A DNA stretch of 64,000 nt from positions 1 to 64,000 of the forward strand of contig NZ_JAVFWN010000011.1 in the NCBI RefSeq assembly GCF_030929495.1, written 5' to 3'. How positions within the stretch are numbered: position 1 is the first letter of the stretch; each line of letters starts with the position of its first letter. This stretch comes from Nocardioides sp. LHD-245. GTDB lineage: Bacteria > Actinomycetota > Actinomycetes > Propionibacteriales > Nocardioidaceae. Shown in pieces: positions 51,269 through 59,215 of this stretch. Below the pieces are notes generated by a model. That model saw nothing but the letters and a program-made list of their open reading frames with translations. It was not told the DNA's origin and did no database searches. Position numbers and translations under genes: made by a program.

Positions 51269-52080
51269 GCGGACACCTTTCCGGGCCACCCGGCGTGCGT
51301 GGTCATGGCCGCGAGCTCGGCTCCGTCGTGGCGGACCACCGAGCGGATCCGGACATAGGGCCGGCCCTTGCGCTCACCGACCTCCTCGATCTCGGCGACC
51401 AGCTCCAGCTCCGCGTCGCGCGGCACGGGGGCGAAGAAGGCGAGGTCCTGACCGAGCATGACCCCGCCTGGCGGCATGTCGTGCTCGGCGAGGTACGCAC
51501 GGCGAGCCAGCATGCCGAGCAGCCCCTCGGGGACGTCGCCGCTGTGCTCGGTGCCCGCGATCGCGGCGTACGACGACAGCGTCGCCTCGTCGATGGTGAG
51601 CAGCTGCGGCCCGATGACACGGCCGGGCCAGAGCTGATCGAGGGTCAGCAGCGGCCGGGACGCGGGGGACGGCACGTCGGCGAAGCTCGCCACGAAGTCG
51701 ACGATCGCCTGCAGGGGCTCGGACTGGCCGAAAACCCGCGCCACGCCGAGCTCGATCATCGTCTCCTCGTCGCGATCAGGGAGGTTGCCGCCGACGATCA
51801 CCGAGATACCGCCCAGATCGTCGCGACCCGTCGCGGCGCGGAGGGCGGCGATCACGTCGCGGGTCAGCCCGACGTGTCCCCCTCCGCTCATGCTGAGACC
51901 GACGACGTCGACGTCCTCGATCGTCGCCGTTCGGGCGATCGCCTCCGCATCGGCCCGCAGCCCGGTGTAGATGACCTCGGCGCCGGCGTCCCGCAGCGCC
52001 CGCGCAACCACGATGATGCCGCGGTCGTGTCCGTCCAGGCCGGGCTTGGCCATCAGGACCCGGGGCACGTGGGCGCTCAT
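51265..52080 (-). CDS. B12-binding acyl-CoA mutase small subunit fused to a hotdog domain, set 2
   Basis: 271 aa, ATG 52080, overlapping the mutase large subunit stop (ATGA). Residues 1 to about 135 are a cobalamin-binding domain with GLDGHDRG (Asp16, His18, Gly21), GLSMSGG and VIVGGNL. Residues about 140-265 form a second module (GPQLLTIDEATLSSYAAIAG, GGVMLGQDLAFFAPVP, GRPYVRIRSVVRHDG) that looks like a MaoC/FAS1-dehydratase-type hotdog but lacks the D-x-N-x-x-H catalytic motif. Small subunits of this class are normally about 140 aa. The fusion physically joins the mutase to a hydratase partner. Confidence 0.85.
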   Translation of the reverse strand: MSAHVPRVLMAKPGLDGHDRGIIVVARALRDAGAEVIYTGLRADAEAIARTATIEDVDVVGLSMSGGGHVGLTRDVIAALRAATGRDDLGGISVIVGGNLPDRDEETMIELGVARVFGQSEPLQAIVDFVASFADVPSPASRPLLTLDQLWPGRVIGPQLLTIDEATLSSYAAIAGTEHSGDVPEGLLGMLARRAYLAEHDMPPGGVMLGQDLAFFAPVPRDAELELVAEIEEVGERKGRPYVRIRSVVRHDGAELAAMTTHAGWPGKVSA

Positions 52081-53642
52081 GCACGCTCCTCGCGACGCAT
52101 GGCCTCGCGCAGCTCGCCGATGGTCGCGTAGGCCTCGACGGCCTCCACCAGCACCTCCATCACCGGGTCCTCGCCGAACCGGACCTCGCGCAGCTTCCGC
52201 AGGGCAGCGTCGACCGTCGCCTGGTCGCGGGTCGACCGGACCTTCTCGAGGGCGGCGACGCGGCGCGGCAGGACGGTCTCGTCGGAGTGGTGGACGTCGA
52301 CCTCCTCCGCCTCGACCGGCATGTCGTTGCGCCCCACCACCGTGCGCTCGCCCGACTCGATCTCCTGGTGGATCCGGAACGCGCGCTCGCGCATCGCGTC
52401 CTGGACCTGCTGGTCCTCGAGGGCGCGCAGGATGCCGCCCCACTCGTGCACCTCCCGCCCGCAGGCCTTGGCGGCGGCCTCCGTCGCGTCGGTCAGCGAC
52501 TCGACGAAGTAGGAGCCACCCAGGGGGTCGACGGTGACGCACACGTCGCTCTCCTTGGCCACGATCCGCTGCACGCCCAGGGCCAGGTCCTGGGTGTGCT
52601 GCGTGGGGATCTCGAAGGCCTCGTCGATGGCGGTGCCGACCATGGTCTGAGCGCCACCGAGCGCCGCGCCGAGGACACCGAGGGTGCTGCGAGCGAGGTT
52701 GAGGGTCGGCTCCTCGCGCGTGAAGTGGCTGCCGGCGCAGGCGACGGCCGTCATCCGGAGCCCCTGGCTGCGCGGGTCGGTGCTGCCGTACTGCTCCACC
52801 ATCCGCTTGGCCCACATCCGGCGCGCGGCGCGCAGTTTGGCGGCGTCCTCGAAGATCATCTGGCTGGTCGCGAAGAACAGCGACAGGCGTGGGGCGATCT
52901 GGTCGATCTCGAGGCCTCGCTTGAGCAGCGCCTCGATGTAGCAGGCCGCGATCTCGAAGGAGTAGCCGATCTCCTGGGCCGGGTTGGCTCCGGTCTCGTG
53001 CAGGAGGGCGGCGCGCACGTTGAAGGCGAAGAAGTTGGGCATCTCGCGCAGCACGAAGTCGGCGGTCTCGATGCACCAGTCGAGCGAGGTCTCCACGTCG
53101 TAGACGTAGAGACCACGGCTGGCGAACTCGTGCAGGATGTCGTTGGAGACGGTGCCGCGCAGCTTGGCGAAGTCAGCCCCCTGCTTGCGAGCGACCGAGG
53201 TGAGCATGGCGGTCATGACCGGCGACATGCCGTTGATGTTCATGGTCACCGGGACCTGCTCCAGCGGGATGCCCTCGAGGAGCTCCTCGAAGTCAGCGAG
53301 CGAGTCGATGGCGACCCCGACCCGCCCGACGTCGTGCTGCGCGCGGGGATCGTCGGAGTCCATCCCGAGCTGGGTGGGCAGGTCGAACGCGATGCTGACC
53401 CGGCCGTTGCCGTTGGCGAGCAGGTGCTGGAAGCGGGCGTTGGCATCGGAGGGGTCGCCGAATCCGGCGTAGAGGCTCGGGGCCCACGGCCGGTCCGTGT
53501 AGCCCGCCCGCCGCACGTGGCGGGTGTAGGGGTAGCCGCCGGGCAAACCGAGCGCCTCGTCCGGGTCCGTGGACCAGTCAGCCGCGGTGTAGGTCTGCTT
53601 GATCGGGAAACCCGACTCGGAGTACTTCTCGTAGGTGCTCAT
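52077..53642 (-). CDS. B12-dependent acyl-CoA mutase large subunit, set 2 (divergent active site)
   Basis: 521 aa from ATG 53642 (MSTYEKYSESGFPIKQ). Mutase barrel: YTRHVRRAGYTDRPWAPSLY (Tyr58 at the Tyr89 position), FDLPTQLGMDSDDPR, VTVDPLGGSYFVESLTD. The equivalent of Arg207 is kept (Arg176), Gln197 becomes Ser166 and His244 becomes Leu213 (FNVRAALLHETG). The N-terminal approach to Tyr58 also departs from the usual RQYAG. It is paralogous to set 1 (31341-32918) but well diverged. Substrate not predictable; not a standard methylmalonyl-CoA mutase. Confidence 0.88.
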   Translation of the reverse strand: MSTYEKYSESGFPIKQTYTAADWSTDPDEALGLPGGYPYTRHVRRAGYTDRPWAPSLYAGFGDPSDANARFQHLLANGNGRVSIAFDLPTQLGMDSDDPRAQHDVGRVGVAIDSLADFEELLEGIPLEQVPVTMNINGMSPVMTAMLTSVARKQGADFAKLRGTVSNDILHEFASRGLYVYDVETSLDWCIETADFVLREMPNFFAFNVRAALLHETGANPAQEIGYSFEIAACYIEALLKRGLEIDQIAPRLSLFFATSQMIFEDAAKLRAARRMWAKRMVEQYGSTDPRSQGLRMTAVACAGSHFTREEPTLNLARSTLGVLGAALGGAQTMVGTAIDEAFEIPTQHTQDLALGVQRIVAKESDVCVTVDPLGGSYFVESLTDATEAAAKACGREVHEWGGILRALEDQQVQDAMRERAFRIHQEIESGERTVVGRNDMPVEAEEVDVHHSDETVLPRRVAALEKVRSTRDQATVDAALRKLREVRFGEDPVMEVLVEAVEAYATIGELREAMRREERA

Positions 53643-53695
53643 CGCTGTCCGTCCCAAGTCGTGCGCGTCACTTGCGGCGACGGTGAGCGCGGTTC

Positions 53696-53709
53696 TTGCG
53701 GCGCCGCAA
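53696..53709. promoter_or_regulatory. Predicted TetR operator 4
   Basis: TTGC-GGCGCC-GCAA, a fully self-complementary 14-mer, 54 bp upstream of the mutase set 2 start on the minus side of the divergent region 53643-53895. Confidence 0.62.
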
Positions 53710-53829
53710 AATTGGATGCGTTCATTGAAGGAGGCGCGGGCCCCGCTTGTCAATCCTCAGGGTGCCTCATCTGGCCGAGATTCTCGGTCACGAAGCAGGC
53801 CTTGCGGTCCTCCTCGACCTGAGATTAAC

Positions 53830-53843
53830 TTGCATATGCGCAA
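53830..53843. promoter_or_regulatory. Predicted TetR operator 5
   Basis: TTGC-ATATGC-GCAA, 52 bp upstream of the luciferase-like oxidoreductase start on the plus side of the same divergent region as operator 4. Confidence 0.6.
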
Positions 53844-53895
53844 ATGCCGAGCGAGAAGGCCCGGCGTGGGAGCGCAGACACGAAGGAGCACGTGC

Positions 53896-54879
53896 ATGAA
53901 GGTCGGTGTTTGGATCCCGTGCTACCGGAGGTGGGTCAAGGGACCCCAGGCGAAGGCACTCGCCACCGCGGCCGAGGCCCTCGACTTCGGCTCGCTGTGG
54001 GTGCAGGACCACCTGGTCGCGCCGCTCGGCGAGGCCGGCGACGAGGTGGAGCTCCAGGCGTCGTGGCTCTCCCCCGACGACTACGGGAACGAGAGCTTCA
54101 GCGCCGTGGAGTACTTCGGCGAGGAGAACTGGTGGCTCGACCCCTACGCTCTCTGGGGCTACCTGGCCGGGTGCACCACCGAGGTCGAGCTCGGCAGCTG
54201 CATCATCGTCGGCCCGTACCGCGATCCGATCGTGCAGGCCAAGATGCTCGGTACGCTCGACGTCCTGTCGGGCGGCCGGATGCTGTACGGCGTCGGTGCC
54301 GGCCACGTCCCCGGTGAGTTCGAGGCGCTCGGCCGCGACTACAGCGCCCGCGGTCGCCGGCTGGACGAGTACCTCGACGTCATGGACAAGCTGCTGACCA
54401 ACCCACAGTTCTCCCACCAGGGCGAGTCCGTCCAGCTCGGCGAGGTGCTCAGCCTGATCCAGCCGGTCAGCGACCCCCGCCCACCGTTCCTCATCGGCGG
54501 GGGCAGCAAGGCAGCGGTCCGGCGCGCCGTACGCCGCGGCGAGGGCTGGATCCCCGCCCACGTCGCGCCCGGCGAGCTCAAGAAGGGCATCGACTACCTC
54601 GAGGAGTTCGCGGCCGCCGAAGGCAAGCCGGTCCCCGAGATCACCGTCACCCTGGTGTGGGGCATCGCGGACCCGCTCAAGGGCGCGCCCAGCTCGTCGC
54701 GACGCAGCTTCATGAGCATCGCCGAGGCCACCGACCTGCTCGGTCAGTACGCCGACCTCGGCGTCAAACGGCTGGCCATCGACATGCCCAACCCCAACCA
54801 GGACATCCTCGTCCGGCAGTACGAGCTGCTCGCCGAGGCCGCCGGCCAGACCGGCGCCCTGCGCTCCTCGGAGGCATGA
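53896..54879 (+). CDS. Luciferase-like (LLM class) oxidoreductase, possibly F420-dependent
   Basis: 327 aa, ATG 53896 with AAGGAG eight bases upstream. Bacterial-luciferase-like TIM barrel: MKVGVWIPCYRRW, FGSLWVQDHLVAP, ELGSCIIVGPYRDP, MLGTLDVLSGGRMLYGVGAG and PPFLIGGGSKAAVRRAVRRG. These motifs are typical of actinobacterial F420- or FMN-linked dehydrogenases/monooxygenases. First gene of a three-gene plus-strand operon with the lyase and MeaB; it may oxidise or reduce an acyl intermediate of the mutase pathway. Confidence 0.85.
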   Translation: MKVGVWIPCYRRWVKGPQAKALATAAEALDFGSLWVQDHLVAPLGEAGDEVELQASWLSPDDYGNESFSAVEYFGEENWWLDPYALWGYLAGCTTEVELGSCIIVGPYRDPIVQAKMLGTLDVLSGGRMLYGVGAGHVPGEFEALGRDYSARGRRLDEYLDVMDKLLTNPQFSHQGESVQLGEVLSLIQPVSDPRPPFLIGGGSKAAVRRAVRRGEGWIPAHVAPGELKKGIDYLEEFAAAEGKPVPEITVTLVWGIADPLKGAPSSSRRSFMSIAEATDLLGQYADLGVKRLAIDMPNPNQDILVRQYELLAEAAGQTGALRSSEA

Positions 54880-54880
54880 C

Positions 54881-55816
54881 ATGGCGCTCGAGGACGTCCG
54901 GATCAGTGACTGCTGGGCACGCGACGGCATCCAGCCGGAGGGCTTCGTCCCGACCGCCGCCAAACTGGAGATCCTCGAGCTGCTGGCGGCCGCCGGCTAC
55001 CAGCGCGTGGAGCTGACCTCGTTCACCAGCCCGAGGCACTTCCCCCAGTTCACCGACGCGGCCGAGGTGCTCACGAGCTACCGGCGCCACGAGGGCGTGG
55101 AGTACGCGGTACTGATCCCCAATCCGCGCGGCCTCGAACTCATGCAGCGCGCGCAGGGCGAGGAGCAGCGGGTCGACTCCGTCACGCTGATCGTCGCCGC
55201 CTCCGAGAGCTACAACCTCAAGAACTCCAACCGGACCCTGGCGGCCTCCCTGGCCGAGATCCGGCAGCTCACCCCGGCCGCGAGGGCGGACGGCCTCATG
55301 GTGACGGGCTGCGTCGGCACCGCCTGGGGGTGCCCCATCGAGGGCCCGGTCGACCCGGCGCACTCGCTGCGGGTCGCCACCGAGCTGGCGTCGTACGGCG
55401 TGGACCGGATCATGCTCGGCGACACGACCGGCGAGGCGCTGCCGGACACCGCCGGTCCGCTGGTCGCCGACGTGGCCGCCCTGGGGCTGCCCGTCGTCGC
55501 GCACTTCCACGACCAACGCGGCGCCGGCGTCGCCAACGCGCTCGCCGCCGGGGCGGCAGGCGCCACCTGGCTGGACGTCTCGCTCGGCGGCACCGGCGGG
55601 CACCCGCCCGAGGCCGGCGTGCAGACCGGCGACGCCGGCAACGTGTGCGCCGAGGACCTCGCCACCATCCTCACCGGGATGGGCGTGCCGCTCGGCCTCG
55701 ACCTCGACCGGCTGATCAGCGCCGGACGCCGCGCCGAAGAGGTGCTGGGTCGCCAGTTGAACAGCATGGTGCAACGGGCCGGTCTCCCGGTGAGGCTGCA
55801 GAGGAAGTTCGCGTGA
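54881..55816 (+). CDS. HMG-CoA-lyase-like aldolase (HMGL family), altered active site
   Basis: 311 aa, ATG 54881, one base after the preceding stop. TIM-barrel HMGL-like protein: WARDGIQPEG (Arg14, Asp15), GCVGTAWGCPIEG, and metal ligands in VVAHFHDQRG (His208, His210). The signature loop is GGTGGHPPEAGVQTGDAGN; His241 stands where HMG-CoA lyase has its essential Cys (GLGGCPYA). Probably a retro-aldol/Claisen lyase on a 3-hydroxyacyl-CoA with a different general acid, or an aldolase of another type. Confidence 0.82.
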   Translation: MALEDVRISDCWARDGIQPEGFVPTAAKLEILELLAAAGYQRVELTSFTSPRHFPQFTDAAEVLTSYRRHEGVEYAVLIPNPRGLELMQRAQGEEQRVDSVTLIVAASESYNLKNSNRTLAASLAEIRQLTPAARADGLMVTGCVGTAWGCPIEGPVDPAHSLRVATELASYGVDRIMLGDTTGEALPDTAGPLVADVAALGLPVVAHFHDQRGAGVANALAAGAAGATWLDVSLGGTGGHPPEAGVQTGDAGNVCAEDLATILTGMGVPLGLDLDRLISAGRRAEEVLGRQLNSMVQRAGLPVRLQRKFA

Positions 55817-56769
55817 GCCGCGCGCCGAGGAGGCCCCTGCCCGAGCTCGTCCGGGCCGCCGTGTCCGGGCGGGACCCGGTGGCGCTGGGGCGGGTGCTGA
55901 GCTACGTCGAGTCCGGCGGCACCGAGCTCGCCACCCTGCTGAACGCGCTCCCACCCGAACGCGGCCGGACCCAGGTCATCGGGGTCACCGGGCCACCGGG
56001 AGCCGGGAAGTCGACCCTCACCTCGGCCCTGGTCGCCCGGCTGCGGGCGCGGGGCGATCGCGTCGCCGTCCTCGCGGTGGATCCCTCCTCGGCCCGTTCC
56101 GGCGGCGCCCTCCTCGGCGACCGGATCCGGATGCAGCGCCACGACCTCGACCCGGAGGTGGTGATCCGCTCGCTCGGCTCACGCGGGCAGCTCGGCGGGC
56201 TCTCCGCCGCCGTACCCCTGGCGGTGCGCGTGCTGGAGGCCTGCGGCTTCGACACCGTCGTCGTGGAGACCGTCGGGGTGGGGCAGAGCGAGATCGGCGT
56301 GGTCGCGCTCGCCGACACCGTCCTCGTGGTCCTCGCCCCCGGCATGGGCGACGGCATCCAGGCCGAGAAGGCCGGGCTGCTCGAGGAGGCCGACGTCTTC
56401 TGCGTCAACAAGGCCGACCGCGACGACGCCGGCCACCTCGTCCGCGACCTGCGCGCGATGCTGCGCCTCGCGCACTCCTCCCCCGGCACCTGGACGGTCC
56501 CGCTGGTGAGGACCATCGCGACCTCCGGTGACGGTGCCGACGAGCTGCTCGCCGCGCTCACCGCGCACTGTGCGTGGTCCCGCGGGTCCGGCGAGCACGA
56601 CCACCGTCTTCGACGGCGGCTGGCCGGCGAGATCCGAGCAGTTGCCGCGGCTGAGCGGATCCGCACCTGGGCCGAGCGCGACCGCGAGGCCGACCTGCTG
56701 GAGACGCTGGTCACCGAGGTGCTCGCCGACCGGCTCGGTGTGGTCGACGCCGCACGGCGGCTGGTCTGA
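55813..56769 (+). CDS. meaB: MeaB/ArgK-type G-protein chaperone of B12-dependent mutase
   Basis: 318 aa from GTG 55813, overlapping the lyase stop (GTGA). G-domain motifs: Walker A GPPGAGKS (residues 60-67), VDPSSARSGGALLGDRIRM, switch segment VETVGVGQSE and FCVNKADRDD (NKxD). MeaB proteins guard loading of adenosylcobalamin and protect mutases from inactivation. It is the only one in the window and probably serves both mutase sets. Confidence 0.93.
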   Translation: MSRAPRRPLPELVRAAVSGRDPVALGRVLSYVESGGTELATLLNALPPERGRTQVIGVTGPPGAGKSTLTSALVARLRARGDRVAVLAVDPSSARSGGALLGDRIRMQRHDLDPEVVIRSLGSRGQLGGLSAAVPLAVRVLEACGFDTVVVETVGVGQSEIGVVALADTVLVVLAPGMGDGIQAEKAGLLEEADVFCVNKADRDDAGHLVRDLRAMLRLAHSSPGTWTVPLVRTIATSGDGADELLAALTAHCAWSRGSGEHDHRLRRRLAGEIRAVAAAERIRTWAERDREADLLETLVTEVLADRLGVVDAARRLV

Positions 56770-56857
56770 CCGTCGCGTGGAGCGCGAGCCGCTCCTCCTC
56801 CGCGTCGTCCGGCGAGCCTGCGTCGGTACTTCAGACACGGTGACGTTCCAGACGAGG

Positions 56858-57463
56858 TCAGGCCCCCGAACCGACGCCACCGAGCAAATTGGCGACGAGT
56901 GCGCCGACGAAGGCGTCGGTGACCGGCTCGTCGGGGATGAGCAGGCGGTGGTAGACCGCGCCCCAGAGCTGGTCGACGAGGACCTGGACGTCGACGTCGG
57001 ACCGGATCTGGCCGATCTCCTGGGCCCGCTGGAGGCGCTCGCCGGCGAGCCGGCGGCGTTCACCGGAGTAGAGGGCCCGGTAGGCGCGGGCCAGCTCGGG
57101 GTCGGTCTGGGCGTGGCCGATCAGCTCGGCCAGCACCCGGCCGCCGGGCGTCCCGGTCATCACCGCGACGAAGGCGCGGAGCTGGGCGAGCAGGTCGGCG
57201 CGGATGTCGCCGGTGTCGGGGAACTCCAGCTCGTCCTCGACCGCGTGGAAGTAGCCGTCCAGCGCGAGAGCGCCCACCGAGGGCCACCATTTGTAGAGTG
57301 TCGTCTTGCTGACGCCCGCGGTCCGGGCGGCCCGTTCGAAGGTCAGGTCCGCCATCCCCTCGGAGAGGAGGAGCTCGCCGACCGCGCGCAGCACGTCGGC
57401 GCGGACCTCGTCGGCCGGACGCCGGCCCCGGCCACGCCGGACCGTCGGCTCAGGAGTGCTCAC
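56858..57463 (-). CDS. TetR-family regulator D
   Basis: 201 aa, GTG 57463, overlapping the SDR stop (GTGA). HTH: RADVLRAVGELLLSEGMADL through AGVSKTTLYKWWPSVGAL; the WWPS recognition end is typical of the TetR subfamily with C-terminal domain 16. Not related to regulators A-C. It is third in a minus operon after two SDR genes and likely represses it through the two TGAACG-N3-CGTTCA sites near 59150. Confidence 0.88.
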   Translation of the reverse strand: MSTPEPTVRRGRGRRPADEVRADVLRAVGELLLSEGMADLTFERAARTAGVSKTTLYKWWPSVGALALDGYFHAVEDELEFPDTGDIRADLLAQLRAFVAVMTGTPGGRVLAELIGHAQTDPELARAYRALYSGERRRLAGERLQRAQEIGQIRSDVDVQVLVDQLWGAVYHRLLIPDEPVTDAFVGALVANLLGGVGSGA

Positions 57464-58347
57464 GTGGTCAGTAGATCAGCCAGGCCGACCCGCGCGAGGA
57501 AGTCCCCCCGGATCCGGTCAGCGACCTCGGAGACCGCCTCCGAGCCGTCGTCGACGGGGTCGACGTGCACCCGGAACGGCCGCTGCCCCGCGGGAAGCGC
57601 GATGATGCGGGCGATCTCGCTCGCCACCATCGACGCGTCTGCGTCGGGCGGCGCGAGCGCCGCGAGCTTCTCGCCCACCTGCTCCATCAGCCCCGCGTAG
57701 CGGCTCTCGTAGGCGGCCTCGACCGCCGCGTCCGCGGGCCGGCCGGCGTGGGCGAAGTGGTTCGTGCCCGAGGTGAACGACCCCGGCACCACGATCGAGG
57801 TCTCGACGCCCCACCGCGCCAGCTCTCCGGCGTACGACACGGCGAGGGAGTCCATGCCCGCCTTCGCGGCGAAGTACGGCGCGAGGTACGGCGGGGTGCC
57901 GCCCTTGACACTCGAGCTGGACACCCACAGCACCAGCCCCGCCCCGCGCTCGCGCATCGACGGGAGCACCGCCCGGTTGACGCGCTGGGTGGACAGCACG
58001 TTGATGTCGTAGATCTCGGCGAGCTGCTCGGGGGTGAACGCTTCGGCCGGTCCGACGACCATGTGGCCGGCGTTGTGGACGAGCACGTCGATCCGGCCGT
58101 GCTCGGCCAGCACCTCGGCGACGGCCGCGTCGACCGAGGCCTGGTCGTTGACGTCGAGCTCGATCGCGCGCAGGTCTACGGCGTGCTCGACGCGGTAGTC
58201 GGCCGCCGCCGCGACGGCGCCCGCGTTGCGGGTGGCCGTCTGCCGCATCCCGGCGTAGACGATGTCGCCGCCGGCGGCCACGGCCCGCGCCGTCAGGGCG
58301 CCGAAGCCACTCGAGGCGCCGGTGATCACCACGACCCGCGCACTCAT
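57460..58347 (-). CDS. Short-chain dehydrogenase/reductase, SDR 1
   Basis: 295 aa, ATG 58347, overlapping the stop of SDR 2. Classical SDR: TGASSGFGALTA, VLVHNAGHMVVG, catalytic Ser region VLWVSSSSVKGG and YFAAKAGMDSLA (here Y-F-A-A-K in place of Y-x-x-x-K). Substrate unknown. Its partner genes make detoxification of a lipophilic ketone or alcohol possible, but nothing in the sequence says which. Confidence 0.85.
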   Translation of the reverse strand: MSARVVVITGASSGFGALTARAVAAGGDIVYAGMRQTATRNAGAVAAAADYRVEHAVDLRAIELDVNDQASVDAAVAEVLAEHGRIDVLVHNAGHMVVGPAEAFTPEQLAEIYDINVLSTQRVNRAVLPSMRERGAGLVLWVSSSSVKGGTPPYLAPYFAAKAGMDSLAVSYAGELARWGVETSIVVPGSFTSGTNHFAHAGRPADAAVEAAYESRYAGLMEQVGEKLAALAPPDADASMVASEIARIIALPAGQRPFRVHVDPVDDGSEAVSEVADRIRGDFLARVGLADLLTT

Positions 58348-59099
58348 GCCAGACCGCCGTTCACGAAGAGCACCTGGCCGTTGACCCAGCGCGCGGGCCC
58401 GGCGAGGAAGGACACGGTCTCGGCTATGTCGGCCGGGGTGCCGAGCCGCTCGAGCGGGGCCGCCTTGGCCAGGTTCTCGATCGTCTGCTGGTCCTTGCCG
58501 TCGAGGAACAGCGGCGTGGCCGTCGGGCCGGGTGCGACCGCGTTGACGGTGATGTCCCGGCCGCGCAGCTCGCGGGCCAGCACCGGGGTGATGCTCTCGA
58601 CCGCTGCCTTCGAGGCGACGTAGGCGCCGTACGTCGGGAAGGCGGTCCGGGTGACCGTCGTGGAGAAGTTCACCAGCGCTCCCCCTGCACGCAGCCGGTT
58701 CGCGGCCAGCTGGGAGACCACGAAGGTGCCCCGGATGTTGGTGCGGTGCATCCGGTCGAGGTCCGCGAGGTCGAGCGTCGCGATCGGTCCCAGCAGCATG
58801 ATCCCGGCAGTGTTGACGACCACGTCGATCCCCCCGAGCTCGGCCTCGACCGCGTCGAAGGCCGCCGCCATCGCGACCTCGTCGGCAACGTCACCGGCAG
58901 CGTCGCCGCCGACGACCATCGCCCTGCCGCCGGCCGCGCCAATCCGCGCGGCGAGCTCCTCGGCCGGAGCCGCCTTGCTGGCGTAGTGGATAGCGACGGC
59001 CATGCCGTCAGCGGCGAGCCGCTCGGCGACGGCGCTGCCGATGCCGCCCGAACCGCCGGTGACGAGGGCGACGCGGGTGGGGGTGGAGGTGGTGGACAT
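58344..59099 (-). CDS. Short-chain dehydrogenase/reductase, SDR 2 (FabG-like)
   Basis: 251 aa, ATG 59099. TGGSGGIGSAVAERL, VVNTAGIMLLG, NFSTTVTRTAFPTYGAYVASK and VNAVAPGPTATPLF follow the classical pattern; close in style to 3-oxoacyl-ACP reductase and glucose dehydrogenase-like SDRs. First gene of the SDR2-SDR1-TetR operon, 34 bp downstream of operator repeats. Confidence 0.88.
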   Translation of the reverse strand: MSTTSTPTRVALVTGGSGGIGSAVAERLAADGMAVAIHYASKAAPAEELAARIGAAGGRAMVVGGDAAGDVADEVAMAAAFDAVEAELGGIDVVVNTAGIMLLGPIATLDLADLDRMHRTNIRGTFVVSQLAANRLRAGGALVNFSTTVTRTAFPTYGAYVASKAAVESITPVLARELRGRDITVNAVAPGPTATPLFLDGKDQQTIENLAKAAPLERLGTPADIAETVSFLAGPARWVNGQVLFVNGGLA

Positions 59100-59132
59100 G
59101 GGTGGTCCCTTCGGATCCGACGCCGTCCGATC

Positions 59133-59174
59133 TGAACGGTTCGTTCATATTCAAGCATATGAACGATGCGTTCA
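59133..59174. promoter_or_regulatory. Two TetR operators upstream of SDR operon
   Basis: TGAACGGTTCGTTCA (59133-59147) and TGAACGATGCGTTCA (59160-59174) are two perfect 15-bp palindromes of the form TGAACG-N3-CGTTCA, 27 bp apart start to start. They lie between the SDR 2 start and the end of the PI-PLC-like gene and fit repression by regulator D encoded in the operon. Confidence 0.72.
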
Positions 59175-59215
59175 CAACGTCGCGGAGGCGCTGCCCCATG
59201 CCCGCCGGGCGCCGG

